Shown: positions 15,734-23,973, counted from the stretch's first letter. The stretch is 40,121 nt of DNA from CALCTE01 sp045627885 (GCA_045627885.1 JAZQOM010000058.1:1-40121), one strand, 5' to 3'. Notes: generated by a model not told the origin, from the sequence alone. Made by a program: numbers and translations.

Positions 15734-16987
15734 ATGTCGAAAAAGGCAAAAAAGATAATCGGCAACATACTTATCGGTCTGTTGTTTATCGGCGTCTCGG
15801 CATATATCGTATTTCAATTTGTAAGAGCAAATGTCAATAAATACGAAACCGACCTTTCAAGCTATGTCAGATTCAACAGTACGACACAGGTTCAGGCGGT
15901 AATTTTCAGAGATGAGAAGCTGATAGAAAAGAACGGCAGCGGCGCTGTAAGATATCTTGTTTCAAACGGCGCAAGAGTAGGCTCCGGCGATTCTATATGC
16001 AATCTCTATTCTCGCAATGTAAATATTTCCGATTTCGTACTTGCGGATTCGCTCAGAAATAAGCTCGAAATGTACAGAAAGAGTACAATCGGCGCATCGG
16101 CGTCGCAAACCGATATCAGCGCGATTGACAATGCTGCAAAGGACAATTATTTTGCAATGATTTCCGGACTTGCCGACGGGAATTATCTTGAGGCGAAGAA
16201 TAGGGGAAACAATACCGTCATTCAGCTTAATAAACGGCTTATGGCTGTCGGAAAAATGACCGGATACGAAAGCATGATGACGGACTTGACGCTTCAGATA
16301 AATAAACTCGAAGGCGGCTCTGCATCGCCCGATAAAGTGATAACCGCACCGTCAAGCGGGTATTTTTACAAGTCAACCGACGGATATGAGAATATTTTTA
16401 AGCCACGGCTTCTTGATTCAATAACTATTGAGGACTACGAAAAGCTCGTATCAACTCCGGTACAGTCCGAAGATAAGGATAAGTTTATCGGAAAGCTTTG
16501 CTCATCGTACAAGTGGTACTTCACCTGTGAGGTAAACTCCGATATAGCCGCAGGACTTGTTTTGGATAAAACCTATTCGGTTGTGTTTCCGCTCAATTCG
16601 TCACAGCCGATAAACGCAACCTTATACAGAAAAATAGAACAGCCGAAATTTGAAAAAGCGGTTCTCGTTTTTGTCACATACGATTCCGCGCAGGACTTCA
16701 ATTTCAGAAGAATGCAAAATGTATATCTTTCTTCAAACGCAAAAGAGGGCGTCAGAGTCCCGACGGAAGCGGTAAGAATCGTAAACGGTACAACGGGCGT
16801 ATATGTAATCGTCGGAAACAAAATAGAATTCAGAAAAATCGATATAATTCACTCAACGGGGATTTATTATATTTCCGCAATACATTCAAACGATACGCCC
16901 GATGAAAGCGGGCATATATATCTCGGAATAAATGAGTCACTCATTATTTCGGGAAAAGAGATTTACGAAGGCAGAATAATAGATTGA
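15734..16987 (+). CDS. HlyD-like membrane fusion/adaptor protein of the division cluster
   Basis: A 417-residue membrane-anchored protein. A basic N terminus (MSKKAKK) is followed by one helix at about 9-29, then an extracellular part. Residues 50-95 (QVQAVIFRDEKL...GARVGSGDSICNLYS) look like half of a biotinyl-lipoyl-like domain. A mostly helical stretch follows at about 105-205. The second lipoyl half comes at about 210-230 (VITAPSSGYFY), then beta-barrel-like sequence ending VPTEAVRIVNGTTGVYVIVGNKIEFRKIDI. That order fits HlyD/RND adaptor proteins, but no ABC ATPase, permease or outer-membrane partner is nearby. It lies between miaA and the yggS-sepF-divIVA genes, so a cell-envelope or division role is inferred from context only. 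AGGTGA precedes the ATG. Confidence 0.75.
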   Translation: MSKKAKKIIGNILIGLLFIGVSAYIVFQFVRANVNKYETDLSSYVRFNSTTQVQAVIFRDEKLIEKNGSGAVRYLVSNGARVGSGDSICNLYSRNVNISDFVLADSLRNKLEMYRKSTIGASASQTDISAIDNAAKDNYFAMISGLADGNYLEAKNRGNNTVIQLNKRLMAVGKMTGYESMMTDLTLQINKLEGGSASPDKVITAPSSGYFYKSTDGYENIFKPRLLDSITIEDYEKLVSTPVQSEDKDKFIGKLCSSYKWYFTCEVNSDIAAGLVLDKTYSVVFPLNSSQPINATLYRKIEQPKFEKAVLVFVTYDSAQDFNFRRMQNVYLSSNAKEGVRVPTEAVRIVNGTTGVYVIVGNKIEFRKIDIIHSTGIYYISAIHSNDTPDESGHIYLGINESLIISGKEIYEGRIID

Positions 16988-16989
16988 TT

Positions 16990-17697
16990 ATGAGCAATAT
17001 CAGAGAGAATATCGAAAGAATTAAAAAAGAGCTTGCGGCATTCGGCAGAAATACAGAACTCGTTGCCGTAACCAAAAATTTTCCCGTTGACGATATCAAC
17101 GAAGCAATCTCTGCCGGTATAACGCAAATAGGCGAAAACAGAGTGCAGGAGCTTCTTTCCAAGTACGACGGAATTAAAGAGCGCGAGAAGATAAAAATTA
17201 ACCTCATCGGGCATCTTCAAACAAATAAGGTTAAATATATCATCGGCAAGGTTGATTTGATTCAGTCGCTCGATTCCGCAAGACTTGCCGAAAAGATTGA
17301 CGAGCTTTCAAAAAAAGCTGGAATTGTAACCGATGTGCTTGTTCAGCTTAATATGGGAAGCGAAGAAAATAAATTCGGCATTGAGCCCGATAAGTGCGAA
17401 GAATTTTTGAACGAAATTGCCTCTTACGCTAATATCCATGTAAAAGGTCTGATGGGTGTTGTGCCGAAAACCGACGATAACGCCGTTACAGAAAAATACT
17501 TTTTACAACTTTATAATATTTTTCTTGACATTCGAGCAAAAAACATAGATAATATAGATATGGAAGTTTTGTCGATGGGTATGAGCTCCGATTATATTAT
17601 CGCCGCCAAATGCGGTTCAAATATGGTCAGAGTCGGTACCGCAATCTTCGGAAACAGAAAATACAATAAAGATATAAATACGGAGGAACTAAAATGA
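16990..17697 (+). CDS. YggS/YlmE-family pyridoxal phosphate-binding protein
   Basis: A PLP homeostasis protein with an alanine-racemase-like barrel and no established reaction. The 235-residue product has the family signature: ELVAVTKNFPVDDINEAISAGITQIGENRVQEL, with the PLP Lys in AVTKNF, then NLIGHLQTNKVKYIIGKVDLIQSLDS and VLSMGMSSDYIIAAKCGSNMVRVGTAIFG (phosphate-binding end). An in-frame TTG at 16984 overlaps the previous stop and is an alternative; the ATG at 16990 matches typical starts (MSNIRENI). In B. subtilis its homologue YlmE precedes sepF (ylmF), ylmG, ylmH and divIVA. The same order is kept here without ylmG. Confidence 0.93.
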   Translation: MSNIRENIERIKKELAAFGRNTELVAVTKNFPVDDINEAISAGITQIGENRVQELLSKYDGIKEREKIKINLIGHLQTNKVKYIIGKVDLIQSLDSARLAEKIDELSKKAGIVTDVLVQLNMGSEENKFGIEPDKCEEFLNEIASYANIHVKGLMGVVPKTDDNAVTEKYFLQLYNIFLDIRAKNIDNIDMEVLSMGMSSDYIIAAKCGSNMVRVGTAIFGNRKYNKDINTEELK

Positions 17698-18161
17698 GCT
17701 TTTTATCCAAATTTAAGGAAATCATCTCGCCGTCGGAGTATTCGGACGAAATGTACGAGGACGAGAACGAGTTCGAAGAGGAAGAAGAGGACGAGGAGCC
17801 CCAGATGGCTCATCAGCATACAGACTCTGCAAGACCTGCTGTTGCCGCACCGAGAAATGTATCATACAATTCTTCTCTCGAGCTTAAGGTTGTACGCCCC
17901 GAAGGCTTTGAGAATGTTACGGCTATCGCCGACCATCTTCTTTCAAAGAGAACCGTAGTTCTCAATCTCGAGGACACAAATAAAGAAGCCGCAAGAAGAA
18001 TGCTCGACTTTCTCTCGGGTGTTGCTTATGCAATCGGCGGCAATCTCAAAAAAGTATCAAATTGCACCTTCATCATCACTCCGAACAATGTCAATATCTC
18101 GGGTGAACAGCTTCAGGATATGGCGGAGGATACCGAAGAAAAGAGCGGTCAGCTTTTCTGA
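17694..18161 (+). CDS. sepF: Cell division protein SepF
   Basis: A cytoplasmic FtsZ-binding, membrane-bending division protein. The 155-residue product has the short N-terminal amphipathic membrane anchor (MSFLSKFKEII), an acidic low-complexity linker at about 18-40 (EDENEFEEEEEDEEP), and the SepF core at about 62-145: LELKVVRPEGFENVTAIADHLLSKRTVVLNLEDTN, then RRMLDFLSGVAYAIGGNLKKVSNCTFIITPNNVNISGE. The linker is more acidic than in Bacillus. It starts inside the last codon of yggS (ATGA overlap) after GGAGG. Confidence 0.96.
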   Translation: MSFLSKFKEIISPSEYSDEMYEDENEFEEEEEDEEPQMAHQHTDSARPAVAAPRNVSYNSSLELKVVRPEGFENVTAIADHLLSKRTVVLNLEDTNKEAARRMLDFLSGVAYAIGGNLKKVSNCTFIITPNNVNISGEQLQDMAEDTEEKSGQLF

Positions 18162-18169
18162 TTAACTGA

Positions 18170-18943
18170 ATGAAAGGCGAAGCTCCCATTCTCATATCCC
18201 GAGTTGACGATTTGTGCAAGCAGGCGCAAAAGAAGCATATTCCCGTCCATATTTCTTTTATATCGCCGGCGGATATTGCTATGCTTTCAAGGTATTCCGT
18301 TCCAAACGGTTATAATTTAATCGTATGGGGAGGATACGGCGCCGCAGAGCGCAAAGAAGTTGCCGTTTGTCCCGATTTTTATTCTTTTGAAACAGATGAA
18401 GAATTTAATTCGGCTCTTGATATTTCCGTTGTCAAATGCACAAATACCGCCGGAAAATCCCTAACTCACAGAGATTATCTCGGAGCACTTATGTCTTTGG
18501 GTATTGACAGGAGCGTTACGGGCGACATTCTTGTAAACGAATCCGAGGCGTATCTTTTTGTTCAGTCAACTATGGCTGACTATATTACTGCAAATATGCC
18601 CAAAGTTTCAAATTGCAGAATGGAATATTCAGTCTTGAACAGTGTTTCTGGCGATGAGATTGAGCGTTTTTTGCCGAAGACCAAAGAAAAAGTCATAATT
18701 GTTCCATCATTGAGACTTGATTGCCTTTTGTCGGAAACATATTCTTTGTCTCGCAGCGAGGCATCCGAGCTTATCAAAAACGGATGTGTTCGCGTCGACT
18801 ATGTTGACTGCGACCGCTGTGACAGAAAAGTTACCGAAGGAAATCTTATCAGCGTAACAGGTAAGGGAAGATTTTACTTTTCTGAGATTATCGGACAAAC
18901 TAAAAAAGAGTCGCTTAAGGTAAATGTTCTTATCTATATATAG
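18170..18943 (+). CDS. ylmH: YlmH-like S4-domain RNA-binding protein
   Basis: A 257-residue homologue of B. subtilis YlmH, encoded between sepF and divIVA. The N-terminal two thirds hold the YlmH fold (ISRVDDLCKQAQKK, LTHRDYLGALMSLGIDRSVTGDILV, and YLFVQSTMADYI). The C-terminal S4 domain is at about 182-245 (SLRLDCLLSETYSLSRSEASELIKNGCVRVDYVDC...GDRISV-like end NLISVTGKGRFYF). YlmH of B. subtilis has been linked to rescue of obstructed 50S ribosomes through its S4 domain (recalled, not shown here). No clear ribosome binding site precedes the ATG, eight bases after the sepF stop, so coupled translation is likely. Confidence 0.9.
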   Translation: MKGEAPILISRVDDLCKQAQKKHIPVHISFISPADIAMLSRYSVPNGYNLIVWGGYGAAERKEVAVCPDFYSFETDEEFNSALDISVVKCTNTAGKSLTHRDYLGALMSLGIDRSVTGDILVNESEAYLFVQSTMADYITANMPKVSNCRMEYSVLNSVSGDEIERFLPKTKEKVIIVPSLRLDCLLSETYSLSRSEASELIKNGCVRVDYVDCDRCDRKVTEGNLISVTGKGRFYFSEIIGQTKKESLKVNVLIYI

Positions 18944-18954
18944 GAGATGAAGTA

Positions 18955-19494
18955 ATGGTTAAACCTGCAGAAATCGGTAAAATTGAATTTTCTACTTCTT
19001 TCAGAGGATATAATCCCGACCAGGTAGACGATTATATTGACAATGTTGTCAAATATTATACCGAAGCATATAACGCAGGCGCCGAGCTCGAAAAGAAATG
19101 CAAAGAACTGAAAGCTCGAATTCGTGAGCTTGAACTTATGCTTGCTACCGATAAAACGGCAGAGCCCGAACCGGAAGACACTCCGATTGAAATTGAGACG
19201 ATATATGAAGAAAATGCTTCGGATTCGGCAGAGGAAAAACATATTGAATCCGATGATGATACCATAGCCCATCTTGTCTCAGAACTCGAAAATATCGGCG
19301 AAGACGGAAAGCCCTATGAAGACAGCACCGATGTCAGCTCTCTTATTAAAGAGATATCACAGATTCTCAATGCCGGCATAGAAGAGGTAGAGATAAAAAA
19401 TGAGGGCAGTGCGGAAAATAGCAGTATCATAACAGAAGATGCCGATTATTCAAATCCATTCAATCAGATGTTTATTACTGATGATATCGGGTAA
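18955..19494 (+). CDS. divIVA: DivIVA-domain protein
   Basis: A 179-residue polar/septal scaffold protein. The N-terminal DivIVA domain is intact: MVKPAEIGKIEFSTSFRGYNPDQVDDYIDNVV, including the FRGYNPDQVDDYID motif that binds negatively curved membrane. A coiled coil follows to about residue 65 (ELEKKCKELKARIRELELML). The rest is an acidic, apparently disordered tail (EPEPEDTPIEIET...) quite unlike the long coiled coil of Bacillus DivIVA, so partner binding may differ. TAGGAGATGAAGTA precedes the ATG. Confidence 0.93.
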   Translation: MVKPAEIGKIEFSTSFRGYNPDQVDDYIDNVVKYYTEAYNAGAELEKKCKELKARIRELELMLATDKTAEPEPEDTPIEIETIYEENASDSAEEKHIESDDDTIAHLVSELENIGEDGKPYEDSTDVSSLIKEISQILNAGIEEVEIKNEGSAENSSIITEDADYSNPFNQMFITDDIG

Positions 19495-19500
19495 AAGCTC

Positions 19501-20043
19501 TTGAAAAGTTTGAAAAAATATTTTATCAATTTAATTTTGATTGTTTTGGGCAGCTCCGCAATAGTTTTTGCAGATGCGTTTGTAAAGAAATGGGCTTATA
19601 CTACACTTTACGACAAACATCATGGTAAGCTCGGCTTTATTAAAGGCGTTCTCGGCTTTAATTATACAGAGAATACCGGTGCTGCATGGAGTATGCTAAA
19701 AAACGCGCCCTGGATATTTATCTCAATTTCACTTGTAATGGTTGTCGTTATAACCGTTTATTTTGTCATCTCGGAAGAGAAGAATTTGCTTCTCAGAATC
19801 TCTCTTGTTATGATTGCAGGCGGCGGTATCGGCAATTTGATTGACAGACTTTTCAGAACAGGCAGTAAATTCGGAAACAGAAACGGCTTTGTTGTCGATA
19901 TGTTTAATTTTGAATTCATTGATTTTCCCGTGTTCAATGTAGCCGATGTTTTTGTATGTGTAGGCTCTGCATTGTTCATACTCTATATGTTAATATACGG
20001 ATTCAGCGATAAAAAAACGCAGAAGGCAGATAAAAATGAATAA
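19501..20043 (+). CDS. lspA: Lipoprotein signal peptidase (signal peptidase II)
   Basis: A four-helix membrane aspartyl protease that cleaves prolipoproteins after acylation. The 180 residues contain the family motifs FNYTENTGAAWS (about 53-64), AGGGIGNLIDR (106-116), and the catalytic Asp pair Asp133 in GFVVDMFNF and Asp149 in FNVADVFVCVG. The start is TTG at 19501, six bases after the divIVA TAA and in the same frame, with only a weak GGG upstream. Translation may depend on ribosomes leaving divIVA. The BMP lipoprotein at 2262 is one expected substrate. Confidence 0.94.
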   Translation: MKSLKKYFINLILIVLGSSAIVFADAFVKKWAYTTLYDKHHGKLGFIKGVLGFNYTENTGAAWSMLKNAPWIFISISLVMVVVITVYFVISEEKNLLLRISLVMIAGGGIGNLIDRLFRTGSKFGNRNGFVVDMFNFEFIDFPVFNVADVFVCVGSALFILYMLIYGFSDKKTQKADKNE

Positions 20044-20977
20044 AAATATCATCAGCGGAACAGTCTGTATCGAATATGACGCAAGCCGCTGTGATATTTT
20101 TTTATCCGCTTATGCAAATATCACACGGTCAAAGGCACAAGAAATAATCGACTCGGGCAATTTTACCGTTAATGGCAAAATTGTTAAAAAAAACTATAAG
20201 CTGTCTTCCGGAGATACATTTACATATATACCTCCGGAGCCTGAGCTTACGGACGCCGAGCCCGAGAATATTGAAATCGAAATTGTATACGAAGACGAGT
20301 ATCTTGCCGTTGTAAATAAGCCGAAAGGGATGGTAGTGCATCCGGCGGCAGGTAATAAAAGCGGCACGATGGTCAATGCTCTATTATATAAGCTTGACGG
20401 ACTTTCCACGGTCGGAGGAACAATTCGTCCGGGCATAGTTCACAGAATAGATAAAAATACGAGCGGTCTTCTTATTGTAGCAAAAAACGATGATGTTCAT
20501 ATAAAACTTGCAAAGCAGATTGAATCTCACAGCTTTGAAAGAGAATATCGCGGAATAGTCGTCGGAACACCCAAAGATGCAACAGGCACAATAAATGCAC
20601 CGATAGGCAGAAGCACGAGAGACAGAAAGAAAATGGCAGTGACGGAGCAGAATTCCAAAAATGCCGTAACACATTATGAGGTATTGCAGTCATACGGTAA
20701 ATACTCATTTATGCGCTTTAAGCTCGAAACGGGAAGAACTCATCAAATAAGAGTTCATCTGTCGCATATCGGACACCCGATTCTCGGTGACGATGTGTAC
20801 GGCGGCGCAAGGAAGGAATTTGAAGAGCTGCAAGGTCAGTGCCTGCATGCATATTCAATAGGATTTATACATCCGATAACCGGCGAAAAGCTTTATTTTG
20901 AAAGTAAGCTTCCCGATTATTTTATAAACACGCTTAAAAAAATTGAAAATAGATACGGAGTGATTAAAGATGAATGA
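20036..20977 (+). CDS. rluD: RluD-like 23S rRNA pseudouridine synthase
   Basis: A 313-residue RluA-family enzyme isomerising uridines in large-subunit rRNA. The N-terminal S4 domain (about 15-65) has ITRSKAQEIIDSGNFTVNG. The catalytic domain has YEDEYLAVVNKPKGMVVHP, GIVHRIDKNTSGLLIVAK with the catalytic Asp139, and LETGRTHQIRVHLSHIGHPILGDDVYG. It follows lspA with an eight-base overlap, the same order as in Bacillus (lspA-rluD/ylyB), and overlaps the transketolase gene by eight bases. The exact target uridines cannot be read from sequence. Confidence 0.94.
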   Translation: MNKNIISGTVCIEYDASRCDIFLSAYANITRSKAQEIIDSGNFTVNGKIVKKNYKLSSGDTFTYIPPEPELTDAEPENIEIEIVYEDEYLAVVNKPKGMVVHPAAGNKSGTMVNALLYKLDGLSTVGGTIRPGIVHRIDKNTSGLLIVAKNDDVHIKLAKQIESHSFEREYRGIVVGTPKDATGTINAPIGRSTRDRKKMAVTEQNSKNAVTHYEVLQSYGKYSFMRFKLETGRTHQIRVHLSHIGHPILGDDVYGGARKEFEELQGQCLHAYSIGFIHPITGEKLYFESKLPDYFINTLKKIENRYGVIKDE

Positions 20978-21794
20978 ACAGAAAAAGAGAGAACTTCAGG
21001 TTCTCGCAACACACATCAGACTCGGCGCACTTGAAGGAATTTACAGCGCCGCTTCCGGACATCCGGGCGGTTCGCTTTCTTGCACGGATATATTGACTTA
21101 TCTGTATTTTTCGCACATGAATATTGACCCCAAAAATCCCAAAATGCCCGAGCGCGACAGATTTGTTCTTTCAAAAGGTCACGCCGCTCCCGCATTATAT
21201 GCAACACTTGCCGAAAAAGGATTTTTCTCAAAAGATTTGCTTAAAACTTTGAGAACGCCCGACAGTATTTTGCAGGGACATCCCGATATGAAAAAAGTTC
21301 CCGGAATCGATATCTGCACAGGCTCGCTCGGACTCGGCTTTTCAACTGCTTGCGGTATGGCGAAAGCGGCAAAGATTTCCGGTGACAAATATAAAGTTTA
21401 TGCAATAGTAGGTGACGGAGAAGCCGAAGAAGGTCAGGTTTGGGAAGCCGCGATGTTTGCAGGCCACTATAAGCTCGACAATCTCTGCATTTTCGTTGAT
21501 TTCAACGGCTTGCAGATAGACGGTGATATCACCGAAGTAATGAATCCCACACCGTTTGACAAAAAATTTGAAGCATTCGGCTGGGATACCGTAACAATAG
21601 ACGGTAACGATTTCGACCAGATTGAAGCCGCGCTTTCTAAAATGGGCGCAAACGGCAAGCCTCTTGCAATAATAGCAAAGACCGTCAAGGGCAAGGGCGT
21701 ATCGTTTATGGAGAATCAAGCTTCATGGCACGGCAACGCGCCCAAGAAAGAGCTTTACGAGCAGGCTGTAGCCGAGCTTAAAGCTACACTTTAA
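20970..21794 (+). CDS. Transketolase, N-terminal subunit
   Basis: The thiamine-diphosphate-binding half of a split transketolase (274 residues). It transfers two-carbon units in the pentose phosphate pathway. Motifs: SAASGHPGGSLSCTDILTYLYF with catalytic His positions, RDRFVLSKGHAAPALYA, QGHPDMKKVPGIDICTGSLGLGFSTACGMA, and the ThDP motif GDGEAEEGQVWEAAMFAGHYKLDNLCIFVDFNGLQIDG near 149-186. It ends where single-chain transketolases would continue into the pyrimidine-binding domain, supplied by the next gene. Split genes are normal in Clostridia and archaea. GGAG lies nine bases before the ATG. Confidence 0.96.
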   Translation: MNEQKKRELQVLATHIRLGALEGIYSAASGHPGGSLSCTDILTYLYFSHMNIDPKNPKMPERDRFVLSKGHAAPALYATLAEKGFFSKDLLKTLRTPDSILQGHPDMKKVPGIDICTGSLGLGFSTACGMAKAAKISGDKYKVYAIVGDGEAEEGQVWEAAMFAGHYKLDNLCIFVDFNGLQIDGDITEVMNPTPFDKKFEAFGWDTVTIDGNDFDQIEAALSKMGANGKPLAIIAKTVKGKGVSFMENQASWHGNAPKKELYEQAVAELKATL

Positions 21795-21808
21795 TTGTGG
21801 AGGATGTT

Positions 21809-22753
21809 ATGGAAAAGATAGCTACAAGACAGGCATACGGCGAAGCACTTGCCGAGTTCGGCGATATATATAACAATTTAGTCGTTATGGATGCTGACCT
21901 TTCAAAGTCAACCAAAACAGAGATATTCAAGAAAAAATTTCCCGATAGATTTGTAAACTGCGGAATTGCTGAAGGAAATATGATGGCAGTTGCATCCGGA
22001 ATGGCTGCAACCGGAAAGATTGTTTTTGCAAGCTCTTTTGCGATGTTTGCGGCAGGACGAGCTTATGAGCAGATAAGAAATACCGCAGGATACGGACACT
22101 TAAATCTTAAGATTGGCGCATCTCATGCCGGAATCAGCGTCGGAGAAGACGGCGCAACGCATCAGTGCAACGAAGATATAGCACTTATGAGAACTATTCC
22201 GGGAATGACTGTAATTTGCCCTTCCGACGCTATAGAAACAAGGCTTGCGGTTAAAGCTGCCATTGAAATTGACGGCCCCGTATATTTGAGACTCGGACGC
22301 CTTGCCGTTCCCGTAATTAACGATACTCCCGATTATAAATTTGAGGTCGGAAAGGGAACAAAGCTCAAGGACGGAAACGATGTTACGATTGTCGCAACGG
22401 GACTTTTGGTGGGCGAAGCGCTTACCGCGTCGGAGATGCTCGCCGCTGAAGGTATCGGCGCAAGAGTTATCAACATTCATACAATTAAGCCAATCGACAA
22501 AGATATTATATTAAAAGCCGCAAAAGAGACGGGCGTGATTGTCACGGCTGAAGAGCATTCCATTATAGGCGGACTCGGCTCGGCTGTTGCCGAAACCGTT
22601 TGCGAAGAGGGAATACCCGTGCCCGTTGTCAGAATCGGTGTAAACGATTGCTACGGTAAGTCCGGAGCAGCCGCAGACCTGCTTCATCTTTACGGCTTTG
22701 ACGCCGAAAATATCGTAAAGAATGTTCACAAGGCGCTCAAGCTCAAAAAATAA
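21809..22753 (+). CDS. Transketolase, C-terminal subunit
   Basis: The pyrimidine-binding and C-terminal domains of the split transketolase (314 residues), partner of the preceding gene. Motifs: TRQAYGEALAEFG, VVMDADLSKSTKT, RFVNCGIAEGNMMAVASGMAATGKIVFASSFAMF with the Glu that activates ThDP, SHAGISVGEDGATHQCNEDIALMRTIPGM, and the C-terminal TAEEHSIIGGLGSAVAE. The ATG at 21809 follows GGAGGATGTT; an in-frame GTG at 21797 overlaps that ribosome binding site and is rejected. It is the last gene of the queA operon and ends at a strong terminator. Confidence 0.95.
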   Translation: MEKIATRQAYGEALAEFGDIYNNLVVMDADLSKSTKTEIFKKKFPDRFVNCGIAEGNMMAVASGMAATGKIVFASSFAMFAAGRAYEQIRNTAGYGHLNLKIGASHAGISVGEDGATHQCNEDIALMRTIPGMTVICPSDAIETRLAVKAAIEIDGPVYLRLGRLAVPVINDTPDYKFEVGKGTKLKDGNDVTIVATGLLVGEALTASEMLAAEGIGARVINIHTIKPIDKDIILKAAKETGVIVTAEEHSIIGGLGSAVAETVCEEGIPVPVVRIGVNDCYGKSGAAADLLHLYGFDAENIVKNVHKALKLKK

Positions 22754-22767
22754 CAAAACAATAGATT

Positions 22768-22798
22768 AAAACGGGAAAGCGCTTGCTTTCCCGTTTTT
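22768..22798. terminator. Bidirectional terminator between transketolase and rsgA
   Basis: AAAACGGGAAAGC (22768-22780) and GCTTTCCCGTTTT (22785-22797) form 13 pairs with loop GCTT; a T run follows on plus and an A run before it serves the minus strand. Confidence 0.93.
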
Positions 22799-22802
22799 AT
22801 GT

Positions 22803-23801
22803 TCATTTGCCAAAATGATTTTTCTTTGAGGCTTTATTCTTTTTTGCAATTTCCTTGAACTTTGCTCGCTTTGATATAAGATATTGACTTCCGTCTGCGG
22901 CAACGGCATTTTCTATTTTCAGCTTAAGATATGCTTCCCACCTGTCTTTGTCAAGAGTACCGTCCGCTATTGCATTTTGAATTGCACATCCCGGCTCCGA
23001 GATATGCGAACAATCCGAAAATTTGCATTTCTTTGAAAGTATGTCGATGTCAGCAAATGTTTTTTCTATGCCATCGGCATTGTCCCACATACCGAGCTCG
23101 CGCATTCCGGGCGTATCTATTACAAAAGCACCGTTTTCAAGAGCTATAAGTTCTCTATGCGTGGTTGTGTGCTTTCCTTTGTCATCGTTTCCGATTTCGC
23201 CCGTTGCAAGAAGCTCTTTGCCGCTGAGCTTATTTATCAGCGTCGATTTACCGACGCCGGAAGAGCCGAGAAAAGCAACGGTTTTTCCGGAGATGATATA
23301 TTCAAGCACCTTATCATAATCGTTATTCACAGATGATATTGCAATAACGCTTATACCGTTTGCCACGCTCTCGACTTCGCTAATCTTTTCGTTGATATTT
23401 TCACATAAATCAGCTTTTGTCAGAACTATAACAGAATCCGCACCGCTGTCGTATGCTATTGAAAGATATCTTTCAAGGCGCCTTATGTTGTAGTTGTTAT
23501 TCAATGACATACAGATAAAAATCGTATCTATGTTGGCGGCAACAATTTGCTCTTGCTTTCCGGGGCCTGCCGCTTTTCTTATAAACACGCTTTTTCTCGG
23601 AAACAGACTTTCGATTATTGCGTTACCGTCATCTTTGGGCCATTTTGCAATAACATAATCGCCGACGGCAGGGTAGTCCGATACGGTTTTTGCTCCGAAT
23701 CTGAATTTACCCGATACCGATGCAAGCTTTTCGGTGACACCGTCGCTTATTTTATATATTCCTTTTTCCTGTGAAATTATCCTTGCTCTTATTTCGTCCA
23801 T
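22803..23801 (-). CDS. rsgA: Ribosome small-subunit-dependent GTPase A
   Basis: A circularly permuted GTPase that acts late in 30S maturation and is (p)ppGpp-sensitive in some bacteria. The 332 residues show an OB fold (about 1-75), permuted motifs with TKADL (G4) near 128, then GSSGVGKSTLINKL (G1) near 179-192, THRE, DTPGMREL (G3), and a C-terminal zinc knuckle CKFSDCSHISEPGC. ATG 23801 is chosen over 23843 for the GGGAGAAT site and because the longer form would run into the leader terminator. It lies directly behind a leader with its own consensus promoter, a 19-codon ORF and an intrinsic terminator (23828-24002), so control by attenuation is plausible. Confidence 0.95.
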   Translation of the reverse strand: MDEIRARIISQEKGIYKISDGVTEKLASVSGKFRFGAKTVSDYPAVGDYVIAKWPKDDGNAIIESLFPRKSVFIRKAAGPGKQEQIVAANIDTIFICMSLNNNYNIRRLERYLSIAYDSGADSVIVLTKADLCENINEKISEVESVANGISVIAISSVNNDYDKVLEYIISGKTVAFLGSSGVGKSTLINKLSGKELLATGEIGNDDKGKHTTTHRELIALENGAFVIDTPGMRELGMWDNADGIEKTFADIDILSKKCKFSDCSHISEPGCAIQNAIADGTLDKDRWEAYLKLKIENAVAADGSQYLISKRAKFKEIAKKNKASKKNHFGK

Positions 23802-23827
23802 TTTTATTCTCCCGTAATTATAATAAT

Positions 23828-23856
23828 GAAAAAGCCGCGGCAAATAAGCCGCGGCT
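23828..23856 (-). terminator. Intrinsic terminator in the rsgA leader
   Basis: Nine-base arms at 23856-23848 and 23841-23833 (AGCCGCGGC / GCCGCGGCT on the minus strand) with a six-base loop are followed by TTTTTC. It ends 27 bases before the rsgA ATG, so rsgA needs read-through or a promoter not seen here. Confidence 0.9.
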
Positions 23857-23877
23857 GTAAGGCTCGGTAATAATAAA

Positions 23878-23937
23878 CTACCTTAACAAGAAAACCGAGG
23901 TCTTATTTTCGTATATAGCTATTCTGTAATATCTCAT
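23878..23937 (-). CDS. Candidate 19-residue leader peptide upstream of rsgA
   Basis: An ATG at 23937 opens a 20-codon frame ending TAG at 23878, product MRYYRIAIYENKTSVFLLR. GCGAGG lies ten bases upstream, a usable but long spacing. The frame lies wholly within the putative leader transcript and its codons contain the pairing strands of stems A and B and one strand of the possible pseudoknot, so translation would remodel the RNA. The peptide is basic with a Tyr-rich start and a hydrophobic end; no run of one regulatory amino acid is seen. It resembles no leader peptide I know. It may be chance, though the placement between consensus promoter and terminator argues against it. Confidence 0.45.
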   Translation of the reverse strand: MRYYRIAIYENKTSVFLLR

Positions 23938-23973
23938 AAGTCAAATACCTCGCTTTCTTTGTACTTCGTTTGT

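Larger units (their letters stand above)
23828..23967 (-). ncRNA. Structured ~140-nt leader RNA or independent small RNA upstream of rsgA
   Basis: The transcript is inferred from a perfect promoter and a strong terminator. Minus-strand pairings visible by eye: (A) CGAGGT (23952-23947) with ACCTCG (23901-23896), extended inward by CTTAT/ATAAG; this would bury the ribosome binding site and start of the small ORF. (B) CTCGGT (23899-23894) with ACCGAG (23868-23863), exclusive with A. (C) TAAGG (23885-23881) with CCTTA (23862-23858), which together with B would form an H-type pseudoknot. No riboswitch, 6S, SRP or T-box signature is recognised. The start near 23967 is estimated from the -10 box. 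Confidence 0.6.

Noticed and set aside
20970..22753. Split transketolase as a frameshifted single gene
   Set aside because: Each half has its own start and ribosome binding site, and the break falls at the known domain boundary of two-subunit transketolases.
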